Of a DNA stretch of 64,000 bases, positions 19,279-28,996 are shown piece by piece. Within the stretch, counting starts at the first letter, position 1. Each line of letters starts with the position of its first letter. The stretch comes from Pseudomonas fluorescens (lineage in GTDB: Bacteria; Pseudomonadota; Gammaproteobacteria; Pseudomonadales; Pseudomonadaceae), in NCBI RefSeq assembly GCF_001307275.1, contig NZ_CP012831.1, positions 496,001-560,000 on the forward strand, given 5' to 3'. The translations under genes and the position numbers were made by a program. The notes beneath the pieces are model-generated. The model saw only the letters and a program-made list of their open reading frames with translations. It did not search any database and had not been told where the DNA came from.

Positions 19279-19384
19279 TAAAAGCTGGAACGCTTACAAA
19301 TCCACAACACAGGTTTTTTCCTGACCACCGCGTCAAAGCGTAGAATTCGCCGCCTCGCGCTTAACCCTTTCGGACGCTTGCCCT

Positions 19385-20788
19385 GTGAATCCTGTCATCG
19401 ACACCCCCGCTCCCCTCTCCCGCCCGGCCCGGGTACGCCTGGAATTCAAGACGCTGCTGGCCCTGGCCTTGCCGATCATGGTGGCGCAACTGGCGACCAC
19501 CGCCATGGGCTTCGTCGATGCGGTGATGGCCGGTCGGGTCGGTCCACGGGACCTGGCGGCCGTGGCCCTGGGCAACTCGATCTGGGTGCCGGTGTTCCTG
19601 TTGATGACTGGCACCCTGCTGGCGACCACCCCGAAAGTTGCCCAGCGCTTCGGTGCCGGTACGTTCGACGAGATCGGGCCGCTGGTACGCCAGGCGCTGT
19701 GGCTGGCGCTGGTGGTGGGGTTGATCGCGACCCTGGCGCTGTTCAGCGCCGAGCCGATCCTGCACATCATGAAAGTCGATCCCGAATTGATCGGCCCGTG
19801 CATGGAATACCTGCGGGGCATCGGCACGGGCCTGCCGGCCGTGGCGCTGTATCACGTACTGCGCTGCTTCAGCGACGGCCTGGGTCGCACGCGACCGGCG
19901 ATGGTGCTGGGGCTGTGCGGACTGGCGCTGAACATTCCGCTCAATTACATCTTCATCTATGGGCACCTGGGCGTGCCCGCCATGGGCGGCGTCGGTTGCG
20001 GCTGGGCCACGGCCATCGTGATGTGGGTCATGGCCCTGGGCATGGCCGGTTGGGCGCGCTGGGCACCGGCCTATCAGTCGAGCCGGTTGTTCAGCCGTTT
20101 CGACTGGCCGCAATGGGCGGTCATCAAGCGCCTGCTGGGCATCGGCTTGCCGATCGGCATTGCGGTGTTCGCCGAGTCGAGTATTTTCGCGGTGATCGCC
20201 CTGCTGATCGGCAGCCTCGGCGCCACCGTGGTGGCCGGGCACCAGATCGCGCTGAACTTCAGTTCCCTGGTGTTCATGATCCCCTACTCCCTGGGCATGG
20301 CCGTCACCGTGCGGGTCGGCCAGGCCCTGGGACGGCAGCAGCCTCGCGAAGCGCGCTTCGCCGCCGGAGTGGGCATGGGCACCGCCCTGGCCTACGCTTG
20401 CCTCTCGGCGAGCCTGATGTTCGCGCTGCGCGGGCCTATCGCGGCGATCTATACCGCCGATCCGGTGGTCATCGGGGTGGCATCGATGCTGATCGTCTAT
20501 GCGGCGCTGTTTCAGTTTTCCGATGCGATCCAGGTCACGGCGGCTGGTGCATTGCGCGGCTACCAGGACACCCGGGTGACGATGATCCTGACCCTGTTCG
20601 CCTATTGGGGCATCGGCCTGCCGGTGGGTTACGCCCTGGGCCTGACCGACTGGCTCGGCGCGGCCAGCGGTCCGAGCGGGTTGTGGCAAGGCCTGATCGT
20701 GGGCTTGAGCTGCGCGGCACTGATGTTGTCGATCCGTCTGGCACGTAGCGCGCGCAAGCAGATCCGCATCAGCCGCTCGACGGGTTAA
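19385..20788 (+). CDS. norM: MATE family multidrug efflux transporter, NorM-like
   Basis: A 467-residue inner-membrane antiporter with about 12 membrane helices, the usual size for NorM/PmpM types that export cationic drugs using a sodium or proton gradient. Family-typical stretches are [27 protein letters not shown] at residues 28-54 and a matching second-half segment [20 protein letters not shown] near residue 250, showing the two-lobed internal repeat. It starts with GTG at 19385; an upstream ribosome-binding site is weak. Its stop codon overlaps that of the convergent tusA. Confidence 0.85.
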   Translation: MNPVIDTPAPLSRPARVRLEFKTLLALALPIMVAQLATTAMGFVDAVMAGRVGPRDLAAVALGNSIWVPVFLLMTGTLLATTPKVAQRFGAGTFDEIGPLVRQALWLALVVGLIATLALFSAEPILHIMKVDPELIGPCMEYLRGIGTGLPAVALYHVLRCFSDGLGRTRPAMVLGLCGLALNIPLNYIFIYGHLGVPAMGGVGCGWATAIVMWVMALGMAGWARWAPAYQSSRLFSRFDWPQWAVIKRLLGIGLPIGIAVFAESSIFAVIALLIGSLGATVVAGHQIALNFSSLVFMIPYSLGMAVTVRVGQALGRQQPREARFAAGVGMGTALAYACLSASLMFALRGPIAAIYTADPVVIGVASMLIVYAALFQFSDAIQVTAAGALRGYQDTRVTMILTLFAYWGIGLPVGYALGLTDWLGAASGPSGLWQGLIVGLSCAALMLSIRLARSARKQIRISRSTG

Positions 20789-21036
20789 GCGAGTTTCTTG
20801 CGGATCCAATAGAGGTAGGTGCCTGCCTCTTCCTGCTGGGCCACCAGTTCGTGGTCCAGGAACACGCAAAACTTGGGGATATCGCGGCGGGTCGAGGGGT
20901 CGGTGGCGATGACTTTCAGCAGGCCACCGGGGGCCAGGTCGCGAATGTGCTGGTGCAGCATCATCACCGGTTCCGGGCAATTGAGGCCGGTGGCATCCAG
21001 CGTGCCGTCGACCGGCGTGTCGTTCATTTCACTCAT
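20785..21036 (-). CDS. tusA: TusA, sulfur carrier protein
   Basis: An 83-residue TusA that takes persulfide sulfur from IscS and passes it on for tRNA 2-thiouridine and other thiolations. The active Cys is in [19 protein letters not shown] (residue 20), the CPxP motif. The rest follows the two-layer fold, with [21 protein letters not shown] lies 7 bases before the ATG at 21036. The gene is convergent with norM, and the two stop codons overlap on TTAA. Confidence 0.95.
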   Translation of the reverse strand: MSEMNDTPVDGTLDATGLNCPEPVMMLHQHIRDLAPGGLLKVIATDPSTRRDIPKFCVFLDHELVAQQEEAGTYLYWIRKKLA

Positions 21037-21122
21037 GTTCTACTCCTGAAACTGGCCGGCATTGTCGCGCAATGTCGGTTCTGAGCAAAGCCTGCGGGCT
21101 AGCAAACATGCGAAAGCAACAC

Positions 21123-21207
21123 CGTGGGAGCAAGGCTTGCCCGCGATGCAGGCACCTCGGTCTCCTAACCGCGTCATCGTTCATCGCGAGCAAGCTTTGC
21201 TCCCACG
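21123..21207. repeat. REPIN (GGAGCAAGGCTTGCCCGCGA variant)
   Basis: Left arm CGTGGGAGCAAGGCTTGCCC and right arm GCGAGCAAGCTTTGCTCCCA. The right arm encodes the C-terminus and stop codon of rlmM. Confidence 0.95.
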
Positions 21208-22269
21208 GGGCTTCTTCGTGTCCAACCGCCGCAGATGGCAGGTCACTTCCTCACGGTCGTGATACAGCTGCTTGCAACCGATCTCGACCTTGATGCCCCG
21301 GGCCTTGAAACCCTCGGCGATGCGTTCGAGCAGGCGCTTCACCTCGGCATAACGCTGTTTCATCGGCAGCTTGAGGTTGACCACGGCCTCGCGGCAATGG
21401 CCCTCGCCAATCCACTCTTCCAGCATCGCCGCGTTGCGCGCAGGCTTTTCGACGATGTCGCAGACCATCCAGTCCACCGGCTGCTTGGGCTTGAACGTGA
21501 AGCCGTCCGCCATCAGGTGCTGCACCAGGCCAGTGTCCATCAGGCTTTCGGCCATCGGGCCGTTGTCGATGGCCGTCACCAGCATCCCACGGTTGACCAA
21601 TTGCCAGGTCCAGCCGCCTGGCGCGGCACCGAGGTCCACGCCGGTCATGTCACTGTGCAGGCGCTCGTCCCACTGGTCCCGAGGGATGAAATGGTGCCAG
21701 GCCTCTTCGAGTTTGAGCGTGGAGCGACTCGGCGCTTCCCGGGGGAACTTCAGGCGCGGGATACCCATTGGCCACATCGCCGAATTATCCGCGTCCGCCA
21801 GGCCCAGGAACACTTCGCGGCCACTCTTGAACGTCAGCAGCAGGCGCGGCTTGTGCGGGTCGTCCACCAGCTTGCCGGCCCCGCTCAGCGCTTTGCGCAA
21901 CGGGCCTTCGAATTTCTTGCAGAAGTTCGACAGCTCCTTGCCGTCATTGGTGTCGACCACCTCCAGCCACAGGCTGCCGCAGGTAGGGAACGCCGACATG
22001 TGAGCCAGGATCACGCTGATACGGTCGGTTTCCGGCAATTCAATGAACGTGCCCCGCGCCCACTGGCGTGGAAAAATCAGCTCGGCAAAACGCTGCCCGC
22101 GCATCAGCCGCTCGGCGCCGTCCTCTTCGGTACAGACAAATTCGGCGCAGGCACTGGCCGGTTTGGCCTTGGCGTAGCCGGCCACGTTGAGCCGGGCCGC
22201 GTGTTCGGCGATCTCGGAACAGACCTCGCCTTCGAAGCCTGGCCGGCAGTGCATAAAAAGCGTGTTCAT
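21181..22269 (-). CDS. rlmM: 23S rRNA C2498 2'-O-ribose methyltransferase RlmM
   Basis: A 362-residue SAM-dependent methyltransferase that modifies C2498 of 23S rRNA. It begins MNTLFMHCRPGFEGEVCSEI, with an N-terminal THUMP-like region. The Rossmann methyltransferase domain has the SAM motif DLGAAPGGWTWQL near residue 219 and a VDWMVCDIVEKP segment near 268. The last residues RGSKACSR and the TGA come from a REPIN arm, so the protein is probably a few residues longer than orthologues; I estimate about 355 in P. aeruginosa from memory. Confidence 0.92.
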   Translation of the reverse strand: MNTLFMHCRPGFEGEVCSEIAEHAARLNVAGYAKAKPASACAEFVCTEEDGAERLMRGQRFAELIFPRQWARGTFIELPETDRISVILAHMSAFPTCGSLWLEVVDTNDGKELSNFCKKFEGPLRKALSGAGKLVDDPHKPRLLLTFKSGREVFLGLADADNSAMWPMGIPRLKFPREAPSRSTLKLEEAWHHFIPRDQWDERLHSDMTGVDLGAAPGGWTWQLVNRGMLVTAIDNGPMAESLMDTGLVQHLMADGFTFKPKQPVDWMVCDIVEKPARNAAMLEEWIGEGHCREAVVNLKLPMKQRYAEVKRLLERIAEGFKARGIKVEIGCKQLYHDREEVTCHLRRLDTKKPRGSKACSR

Positions 22270-22442
22270 TGAAACTCCGTAGCAAAGCCTGTCACGAAAA
22301 CCGCCGCATGATAGCGGAGTTCGGAACCCCGAACCTGCCTATAGAGTCCAGTGATTAGTCATACGCTCAAAACAGGGCTAGGTTAAAGGCTCTGTCCGTC
22401 CCCCTCCGTCCGTAGCCGTGCGGACTCAAAGGAGTGATTTCA

Positions 22443-25184
22443 ATGCCGTCCCTCGATAGCCTGAAAACCCTTAAGACACTGCAAGTCGACGCCAGGACCT
22501 ACCACTACTTCAGCCTGCCGGATGCCGCCCGAAGCCTGGGTGACCTGGACAAGCTGCCCATGTCCTTGAAGGTGCTGCTGGAAAACCTGTTGCGCTGGGA
22601 AGATGAAAAAACCGTCACCGGCGCCGACCTCAAGGCCCTGGCCGGTTGGCTCAAGGAACGTCGCTCCGACCGCGAGATTCAATACCGCCCGGCACGGGTA
22701 CTGATGCAGGATTTCACCGGCGTCCCCGCCGTGGTCGATCTGGCCGCCATGCGCGCCGCCGTGGAAAAGGCCGGCGGCGATCCCCAGCGGATCAACCCGC
22801 TGTCACCGGTGGACCTGGTGATCGACCACTCGGTGATGGTGGACAAGTTCGCCAGCAGCCAGGCGTTCGAGCAGAACGTCGACATCGAAATGCAGCGCAA
22901 CGGCGAACGCTACGCCTTCCTGCGCTGGGGCCAGAGCGCCTTTGACAACTTCAGCGTGGTACCGCCGGGCACCGGCATCTGCCACCAGGTCAACCTCGAA
23001 TACCTGGGCCGCACCGTGTGGACCAAAGAAGAAGACGGCCGCACCTACGCCTTCCCCGATACCCTGGTGGGCACCGACTCCCACACCACCATGATCAACG
23101 GCCTCGGCGTACTGGGCTGGGGCGTCGGCGGGATCGAGGCGGAAGCGGCCATGCTCGGCCAACCGGTGTCGATGCTGATTCCCGAGGTCATCGGTTTCAA
23201 ACTCATCGGCAAGCTGCGCGAAGGCATCACCGCCACCGACCTGGTGCTGACCGTCACGCAGATGCTGCGCAAGAAAGGTGTGGTGGGCAAATTCGTCGAG
23301 TTCTATGGCGACGGCCTGGCCGACCTGCCCTTGGCCGACCGCGCCACCATCGCCAACATGGCCCCGGAATACGGCGCCACCTGCGGTTTCTTCCCGGTGG
23401 ACGAGGTGACCCTGGACTACCTGCGCCTGTCCGGGCGTCCGGCAGAAACCGTGAAGCTGGTGGAAGCCTATTGCAAGGCCCAGGGCCTGTGGCGCCTGCC
23501 CGGCCAGGAGCCGGTCTTCACCGACACCCTGGAGCTGGACATGGGCAGCGTCGAGGCCAGTCTCGCCGGGCCAAAACGCCCTCAGGACCGGGTTTCGCTG
23601 CCGAATGTCGGCCAGGCTTTCAGCGACTTCCTGGGGTTGCAGGTCAAACCCACCAGCAAAGAAGAAGGCCGCCTGGAAAGTGAAGGCGGCGGTGGCGTCG
23701 CGGTGGGCAATGCCGACCAGGTGGGCGAAGCCGAGTACGAATTCGAAGGCCACACCCATCGCCTGAAAAACGGTGCGGTGGTGATTGCCGCCATCACCTC
23801 GTGCACCAACACCTCCAACCCCAGCGTGATGATGGCCGCCGGGCTGCTGGCAAAAAAAGCCGTGGAAAAAGGCCTGGTCCGCAAGCCTTGGGTCAAGAGC
23901 TCCCTGGCGCCGGGCTCCAAGGTGGTCACCGATTACTACAACGCGGCCGGCCTGACCGAGTACCTGGATAAACTCGGTTTCGACTTGGTGGGCTATGGTT
24001 GCACGACCTGTATCGGCAACTCCGGGCCGTTGCCAGACCCCATCGAGAAAGCCATTCAGAAAGCCGACCTGACCGTGGCCTCGGTCTTGTCGGGCAACCG
24101 CAACTTCGAAGGCCGGGTGCATCCCCTGGTGAAGACCAACTGGTTGGCCTCACCGCCGCTGGTGGTCGCCTATGCCCTGGCCGGCACGGTGCGCATCGAC
24201 ATCAGCAGCGAGCCGCTGGGCAACGACCGGGACGGCAAGCCGGTGTACCTGCGGGACATCTGGCCCAGCAGCCAGGAAGTGGCCGCCGCCGTGGCCCAGG
24301 TCAACACCAGCATGTTCCACAAGGAATACGCCGCCGTGTTTGCCGGTGACGAGCAATGGCAGGCCATCGAAGTGCCGCAAGCGGCGACTTACGTCTGGCA
24401 GGATGACTCGACCTACATCCAGCATCCACCGTTCTTCGACGACATCGGCGGGCCGCCACCGGCCGTCAGGAACGTCGAGGGCGCCCGGGTCCTGGCCCTG
24501 CTGGGCGACTCGGTGACCACCGACCACATCTCCCCGGCCGGTAACATCAAGGCCGACAGCCCGGCCGGTCGCTACCTGCGCGAACAAGGCGTGGAGCCAC
24601 GGGACTTCAACTCCTACGGTTCCAGACGCGGCAACCATCAAGTCATGATGCGCGGCACCTTCGCCAATATCCGCATCCGCAACGAAATGCTCGACGGTGA
24701 AGAAGGCGGCAACACGATCTACATCCCCAGTGGCGAACGAATGCCGATCTACGATGCCGCCATGCTCTACCAGGCCACGGACACGCCCCTGGTGGTGATC
24801 GCCGGCCAGGAATATGGCACGGGCTCGAGCCGGGACTGGGCGGCCAAGGGCACCAACCTGCTGGGGGTCAAGGCGGTGATCGCCGAAAGCTTCGAGCGCA
24901 TCCATCGCTCCAACCTGGTGGGCATGGGCGTGCTGCCGCTGCAGTTCAAGCTCGACCAGAATCGCAAGAGCCTGAACCTCACGGGCAGGGAAACCCTGGA
25001 CATCCTCGGGCTCAATGACGTCGAACTGACGCCGCGCATGAACCTGCCCCTGGTCATCACCCGGGAGGATGGCCGCCAGGAGCGAATCGAAGTGTTGTGT
25101 CGGATCGATACCTTGAATGAAGTGGAATACTTCAAGGCGGGCGGGATTCTTCACTATGTGTTGCGGCAATTGATTGCAGGTTGA
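22443..25184 (+). CDS. acnA: Aconitate hydratase A
   Basis: A 913-residue iron-sulfur aconitase that interconverts citrate and isocitrate in the TCA cycle. Cluster ligands are visible as [12 protein letters not shown] near residue 450 and [13 protein letters not shown] near residue 519. The C-terminal swivel domain carries [13 protein letters not shown] (about 688) and [16 protein letters not shown] (about 790). AAAGGAG lies 8 bases before the ATG at 22443; a GTG three codons earlier overlaps the ribosome-binding site and is rejected. A REPIN pair follows. Confidence 0.97.
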   Translation: MPSLDSLKTLKTLQVDARTYHYFSLPDAARSLGDLDKLPMSLKVLLENLLRWEDEKTVTGADLKALAGWLKERRSDREIQYRPARVLMQDFTGVPAVVDLAAMRAAVEKAGGDPQRINPLSPVDLVIDHSVMVDKFASSQAFEQNVDIEMQRNGERYAFLRWGQSAFDNFSVVPPGTGICHQVNLEYLGRTVWTKEEDGRTYAFPDTLVGTDSHTTMINGLGVLGWGVGGIEAEAAMLGQPVSMLIPEVIGFKLIGKLREGITATDLVLTVTQMLRKKGVVGKFVEFYGDGLADLPLADRATIANMAPEYGATCGFFPVDEVTLDYLRLSGRPAETVKLVEAYCKAQGLWRLPGQEPVFTDTLELDMGSVEASLAGPKRPQDRVSLPNVGQAFSDFLGLQVKPTSKEEGRLESEGGGGVAVGNADQVGEAEYEFEGHTHRLKNGAVVIAAITSCTNTSNPSVMMAAGLLAKKAVEKGLVRKPWVKSSLAPGSKVVTDYYNAAGLTEYLDKLGFDLVGYGCTTCIGNSGPLPDPIEKAIQKADLTVASVLSGNRNFEGRVHPLVKTNWLASPPLVVAYALAGTVRIDISSEPLGNDRDGKPVYLRDIWPSSQEVAAAVAQVNTSMFHKEYAAVFAGDEQWQAIEVPQAATYVWQDDSTYIQHPPFFDDIGGPPPAVRNVEGARVLALLGDSVTTDHISPAGNIKADSPAGRYLREQGVEPRDFNSYGSRRGNHQVMMRGTFANIRIRNEMLDGEEGGNTIYIPSGERMPIYDAAMLYQATDTPLVVIAGQEYGTGSSRDWAAKGTNLLGVKAVIAESFERIHRSNLVGMGVLPLQFKLDQNRKSLNLTGRETLDILGLNDVELTPRMNLPLVITREDGRQERIEVLCRIDTLNEVEYFKAGGILHYVLRQLIAG

Positions 25185-25194
25185 AGCACGCCCC

Positions 25195-25285
25195 CGTGGG
25201 AGCCGAGCTTGCTCGCGATAGCGGTGGATCAGCCGGCATCTGTGCTGAATGTTCCGCCGTCATCGCGAGCAAGCTCGCTCCCACA
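25195..25285. repeat. REPIN, tandem copy 1
   Basis: Left arm CGTGGGAGCCGAGCTTGCTC carries an extra C relative to the family; the right arm does not compensate for it. It begins 10 bp after the acnA stop. Confidence 0.92.
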
Positions 25286-25330
25286 ATAGATTCTGGCTGC
25301 TCACAGACGCAGCGTTCGACCCCGCTCCCC

Positions 25331-25420
25331 TGTGGGAGCGAGCTTGCTCGCGATAGCGATGGATCAGCCAGCATCAGTGTTGGCTGACCTGCCCCGATCG
25401 CGAACAAGCTCGCTCCCACG
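25331..25420. repeat. REPIN, tandem copy 2
   Basis: Left arm TGTGGGAGCGAGCTTGCTCG; right arm with one change (GCGAACAAGCTCGCTCCCA). Same orientation as copy 1 and 45 bp from it. The rest of the gap to 25615 shows only a possible TATAAT at about 25455 and no gene. Confidence 0.92.
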
Positions 25421-25615
25421 GTTACTTAACAGACGCTGTTTTTGTATGAGCCCGCCTATAATCCCTCCGGCACTCACGCAACCGCGTCAGCCAACTGCTT
25501 GCCCCTCCTGCGCATGAATCTGAATGGACACAAATGTGCTCTTTACGCGACATGGCGGCGTCGTAGACGCGGCGGCTACGTTCGCCCAAAGCTTCACAGC
25601 CTAAAAGGATGTTGT

Positions 25616-26404
25616 ATGCCCGCTCTGCCCTGGCCTTACCTGGCCCTTCTTTCCATTGGCTATGGCCTGGCCCTGGCTTACGGCCAACTGGCCTGGACGG
25701 CCGGTATTTCCGTCGCGCTGCTGCTATTTGCCGGTTACGCGGTGCGCCAGCGGGAAATGCCGGTGGGCCGGTTTCTCGGGCACGTCCTGTTTCTGGTGAT
25801 GGCCCTGGCCCTGGCGATGCACTGGATGCCAGGTTTCTTCAACGGCCGGGCCATCCCGGCGCAACGCCTCACCGATGATGCGGCACGCTTCGCCATGTAC
25901 CTGAACCAGGACAAGCCGCTGATCGGCTTCTGGCTGTTGCTGGCCTGCCCCTGGATCGTCGGCCGGCGCTCGTTGCGCCTGTCGGTCCAGGCCACGGCGC
26001 TGGGCCTGGCGCTGAGCGCGGTGCTGGCCATTGGTGGCGCGATGCTGCTGGGGATGATCCACTGGGCGCCGAAATGGCCGGACCATGCCTGGATGTGGGT
26101 ACTTAATAATCTTTTATTGGTCACGCTCGTGGAGGAAGCGCTGTTTCGCGGCTACATTCAGGGGGGCCTGAGTCGGCGCTTCAAACATATGGCCCAAGGC
26201 GACAACCTGGCGTTGCTCCTGGCTTCGCTGCTGTTCGGCCTTGTGCATGCGGGCGCGGGTTGGCAATGGGTGCTGCTGTCGGGCCTGGCGGGGCTCGGTT
26301 ACGGCCTGGCGTATCGTTTTGGCGGCCTGGGCGCGGCGATTGTCACGCATTTTCTGCTCAACCTGCTTCACTTCGCCCTATTTACCTACCCGATGCTGGC
26401 GTGA
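25616..26404 (+). CDS. CPBP family intramembrane glutamic endopeptidase
   Basis: A 262-residue inner-membrane protein with about seven hydrophobic helices. The CPBP (Abi) signature motifs are present: EEALFRGYIQGGL near residue 174, a His in LVHAGAGWQW near residue 211, and HFLLNLLHF near residue 246. These are the expected catalytic residues of the family. AAAAGGAT lies 6 bases before the ATG at 25616; the longer frame begins in repeat-adjacent DNA and is rejected. It lies between acnA and aer, as I recall an unnamed gene does in P. aeruginosa. Substrate unknown. Confidence 0.82.
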   Translation: MPALPWPYLALLSIGYGLALAYGQLAWTAGISVALLLFAGYAVRQREMPVGRFLGHVLFLVMALALAMHWMPGFFNGRAIPAQRLTDDAARFAMYLNQDKPLIGFWLLLACPWIVGRRSLRLSVQATALGLALSAVLAIGGAMLLGMIHWAPKWPDHAWMWVLNNLLLVTLVEEALFRGYIQGGLSRRFKHMAQGDNLALLLASLLFGLVHAGAGWQWVLLSGLAGLGYGLAYRFGGLGAAIVTHFLLNLLHFALFTYPMLA

Positions 26405-26481
26405 TAGCGACAGGCAAAAATAACTTCAACTAAAACCTGACGGCGCCGACAACCTTTCAAAGCCTTGCGGATCTACACACC

Positions 26482-28047
26482 ATGCGTAACAACCAACCCG
26501 TCACACAACGCGAAAGGACCTTCCCGGCCCAGCAACGATTGATTTCGACCACCGACGCCAAGGGTGTCATTACCTACTGCAACGACGCGTTCGTTGAAAT
26601 CAGTGGGTTTTCCAAGGAAGAACTGATCCGTTCGCCGCACAACCTCGTCCGTCACCCCGATGTTCCGTCAGCCGTGTTCGCCCATATGTGGGGCACGCTG
26701 AAACAAGGCTTGCCATGGATGGGCATCGTCAAGAACCGTAGCAAGAACGGCGACCACTACTGGGTCAACGCCTACGTCACGCCCATCTTCGAAGGTAACC
26801 AGGTGGTCGGCTACGAGTCGGTACGGGTCAAGCCCACCGCCGAGCAGATCGGCCGGGCCGAAGCACTTTACCAGCGCATCAACCAGGGCAAGTCCGCAGT
26901 GCCCGGCAGCGACAAATGGCTGCCGATGCTGCAGGACTGGCTGCCGTTCATCCTGGTCAGCCAATTGAGCTTCGTCGTGGGCGCCTTCTTGAACTCCCAC
27001 TGGGGTTTTGCCCTGGCCGCCGTGCTCTCGGTGCCGCTGGGGTTGATCGGCCTGCAATGGCAGCAACGCGGGATCAAACGCCTGCTGCGCCTGGCCGAGC
27101 AAACCACTTCCGACCCGTTGATCGCCCGGATGTACACCGATAGCCGTGGCGCCCAGGCACGCCTGGAGATGTCGATCCTCAGCCAGGAAGCACGACTGAA
27201 AACCTGCCTGACGCGCCTGCAGGACACCGCCGAGCACCTTAACGACCAGGCTCGCCAGTCCAACACCTTAGCCCATGACAGCTCCAGCGGCCTTGAGCGC
27301 CAGCGGGTGGAAACCGAACAGGTCGCCACAGCCGTCAACCAGATGGCGGCAACGACCCAGGAAGTCGCCAGTCACGTGCAGCGCACCGCCGATGCCACCC
27401 AGGAAGCCAATCGCCTGACCAGCCGCGGCCGCGACATCGCCGGGGAAACCCGCGAAGCCATCGAGCGGCTGTCGGTGGTGGTCGGCGAGACCGGTAACAC
27501 CGTGACTCAGCTGGCCAAGGACAGCGACGAGATCGGTGGCGTGGTCGACGTGATCAAAGGCATCGCCGACCAGACCAACCTGCTGGCCCTCAACGCCGCC
27601 ATCGAAGCGGCCCGTGCCGGTGAGATGGGCCGCGGCTTTGCCGTGGTGGCCGACGAAGTACGCCAACTGGCGCAACGCACCAGCGAATCCACCGGGCAGA
27701 TCCATGCCCTGATCGCCAAGCTCCAGCAAACCGCCACCAATGCCGTGCAAACCATGGAGGCCGGCCACCGCCAGGCCGAAGAAGGCGTGGCGCGGGTCAT
27801 GGAAGCGGACCAGGCATTGGTGGGCATCAGCGAAGCGGTGGCCCACATCACCGACATGACCACCCAGATCGCCGCCGCCACCGAGGAGCAAAGCTCGGTG
27901 GCCGAGGAGATCAGCCGCAACATCAGCAACATCTCGGACCTGGCCGACCAGACCTCCGGCCAGGCCCACAGCTCGGCGCTGCTGAGCGAAGAGCTGACCC
28001 ACACGGCGAATTCGCAGTATTCGTTGGTGGAGCGGTTCAACCGCTGA
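26482..28047 (+). CDS. aer: Aer-type PAS chemoreceptor for aerotaxis
   Basis: A 521-residue methyl-accepting chemotaxis protein. The N-terminal PAS domain (about 15-120) has [23 protein letters not shown] and [13 protein letters not shown], the FAD-binding layout of Aer. Two hydrophobic segments (about 152-190) anchor it, with no periplasmic domain. A HAMP-like region leads to the signalling hairpin, whose tip is [20 protein letters not shown] near residue 360. It senses redox or energy state rather than a ligand. The order acnA, CPBP gene, aer, cco matches P. aeruginosa as I recall it. A terminator follows. Confidence 0.9.
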   Translation: MRNNQPVTQRERTFPAQQRLISTTDAKGVITYCNDAFVEISGFSKEELIRSPHNLVRHPDVPSAVFAHMWGTLKQGLPWMGIVKNRSKNGDHYWVNAYVTPIFEGNQVVGYESVRVKPTAEQIGRAEALYQRINQGKSAVPGSDKWLPMLQDWLPFILVSQLSFVVGAFLNSHWGFALAAVLSVPLGLIGLQWQQRGIKRLLRLAEQTTSDPLIARMYTDSRGAQARLEMSILSQEARLKTCLTRLQDTAEHLNDQARQSNTLAHDSSSGLERQRVETEQVATAVNQMAATTQEVASHVQRTADATQEANRLTSRGRDIAGETREAIERLSVVVGETGNTVTQLAKDSDEIGGVVDVIKGIADQTNLLALNAAIEAARAGEMGRGFAVVADEVRQLAQRTSESTGQIHALIAKLQQTATNAVQTMEAGHRQAEEGVARVMEADQALVGISEAVAHITDMTTQIAAATEEQSSVAEEISRNISNISDLADQTSGQAHSSALLSEELTHTANSQYSLVERFNR

Positions 28048-28060
28048 CTTCAATTGGCAA

Positions 28061-28099
28061 CAAAAAACCCGGACAGCGAACGCTTCCGGGTTTTTTGTT
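28061..28099 (+). terminator. Terminator of aer
   Basis: CAAAAAACCCGGA...TCCGGGTTTTTTG has a strong stem with T6, 14 bp after the aer stop. Confidence 0.9.
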
Positions 28100-28111
28100 G
28101 CCTGGGCAGCC

Positions 28112-28190
28112 GCCATCGCGAGCAAGCTCGCTCCCACAAGGGGGTTGTGAACGCCACACATCCAGTGTGGGAGCGGGCTTGCTCGCGAAG
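28112..28190. repeat. REP pair in inverted (tail-to-tail) arrangement
   Basis: Here the order of arms is reversed: ATCGCGAGCAAGCTCGCTCC first, then TGTGGGAGCGGGCTTGCTCG. It lies between the convergent aer and hydrolase genes. Confidence 0.85.
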
Positions 28191-28207
28191 AGGCCGGACA
28201 GGCACTA

Positions 28208-28900
28208 TCAATCCTGAAAAAGAAACGCCGCCACCTTGCCCGCAGCCGCCTCCAGATGCTGCTCATGACTGAACCCCGACGCCTTCAGCGGCTTGAGGTC
28301 ATGATCCCCCGCCACCAGCCACATCACCTCGATGCTCGGTGACAATTCATACCCCTGCACCGCCTCCCGGTTACCCAAGGCATCGCGCTCGCCCTGGACG
28401 ATCAAGGTCCGGGTCTTTAACCCTGCCAAGTGCTCGACCCGCGGTTTCTCCGGCTTGCCCACCGCATAGAAGGGATAGCCCAGGCACACCAGCGCATCGA
28501 CGCCCAACTCATCGGCCAGCAGGCTCGCCATGCGCCCCCCCATGGACTTGCCGCCAATGGCCAGCCGCCCAGCGACATAAGGCCGCACCGTGGCATACAC
28601 CTCACGCCAGCATTCCAGCAACTTGGGTGCCGGGTTGGGGGGACGCTTGCCCCCATCCTGGCGCCGCTGGGCCATGTAGGGGAACTCGAAGCGCAACACG
28701 TTGACGCCCCGTACGGCAAGGCGCGCGGCCATTTCCTCCATGAAGCCGCTGTCCATCGGTGCACCGGCACCGTGGGCCAGGATCAGGGTTGGCGGCTCCG
28801 CGCCCGCGCCCGGTTGCGCGGCCGTCCACCGCCAACCGTGTTGCTCCACGCACCGCGCCCATTGATCCCCGTCAATACTGGCCTTGTGCTGTTTGTCCAT
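28208..28900 (-). CDS. Alpha/beta-fold hydrolase (dienelactone hydrolase-like)
   Basis: A 230-residue cytoplasmic alpha/beta hydrolase. An oxyanion-type [13 protein letters not shown] lies near residue 43. The nucleophile elbow is [13 protein letters not shown] near residue 117, with Ser in GxSxG form. The acid is in GERDALGNR (about 172) and the His in [10 protein letters not shown] (about 200), completing a triad. This pattern fits the KANL3/Tex30-like group. Substrate unknown. It is divergent from the first cco operon with 96 bp between the starts, so both promoters share that gap. Confidence 0.8.
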   Translation of the reverse strand: MDKQHKASIDGDQWARCVEQHGWRWTAAQPGAGAEPPTLILAHGAGAPMDSGFMEEMAARLAVRGVNVLRFEFPYMAQRRQDGGKRPPNPAPKLLECWREVYATVRPYVAGRLAIGGKSMGGRMASLLADELGVDALVCLGYPFYAVGKPEKPRVEHLAGLKTRTLIVQGERDALGNREAVQGYELSPSIEVMWLVAGDHDLKPLKASGFSHEQHLEAAAGKVAAFLFQD

Positions 28901-28996
28901 GCTTGCCTCGCTTTTAGTCTGCCTATAACTCCAGGCGAAGAACGCCGCACTGCCTTGCGCAGGCGCTCACTTCGGCTGAACCGTGGATGGGGAACC

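Noticed and set aside
19361-20980. A 539-codon frame opposite the MATE gene
   Set aside because: Rich in Gln, His, Arg and Gly, typical of antisense to a membrane protein gene; no start signal.
25195-25420. Palindromic repeats that could be mistaken for a CRISPR array
   Set aside because: The units are palindromic pairs about 90 bp long with related interiors, and no cas genes lie nearby. They fit REPINs.
28430-28996. An extended N-terminus for the first ccoN reading through the hydrolase gene
   Set aside because: The extension lies on the opposite strand of a real gene. The ATG at 28997 has a ribosome-binding site and gives the same start as the paralogue.
28901-28996. An Anr box before the first cco operon
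   Set aside because: No TTGA(T/C)-N4-(A/G)TCA pattern is present in the 96-bp gap on either strand.
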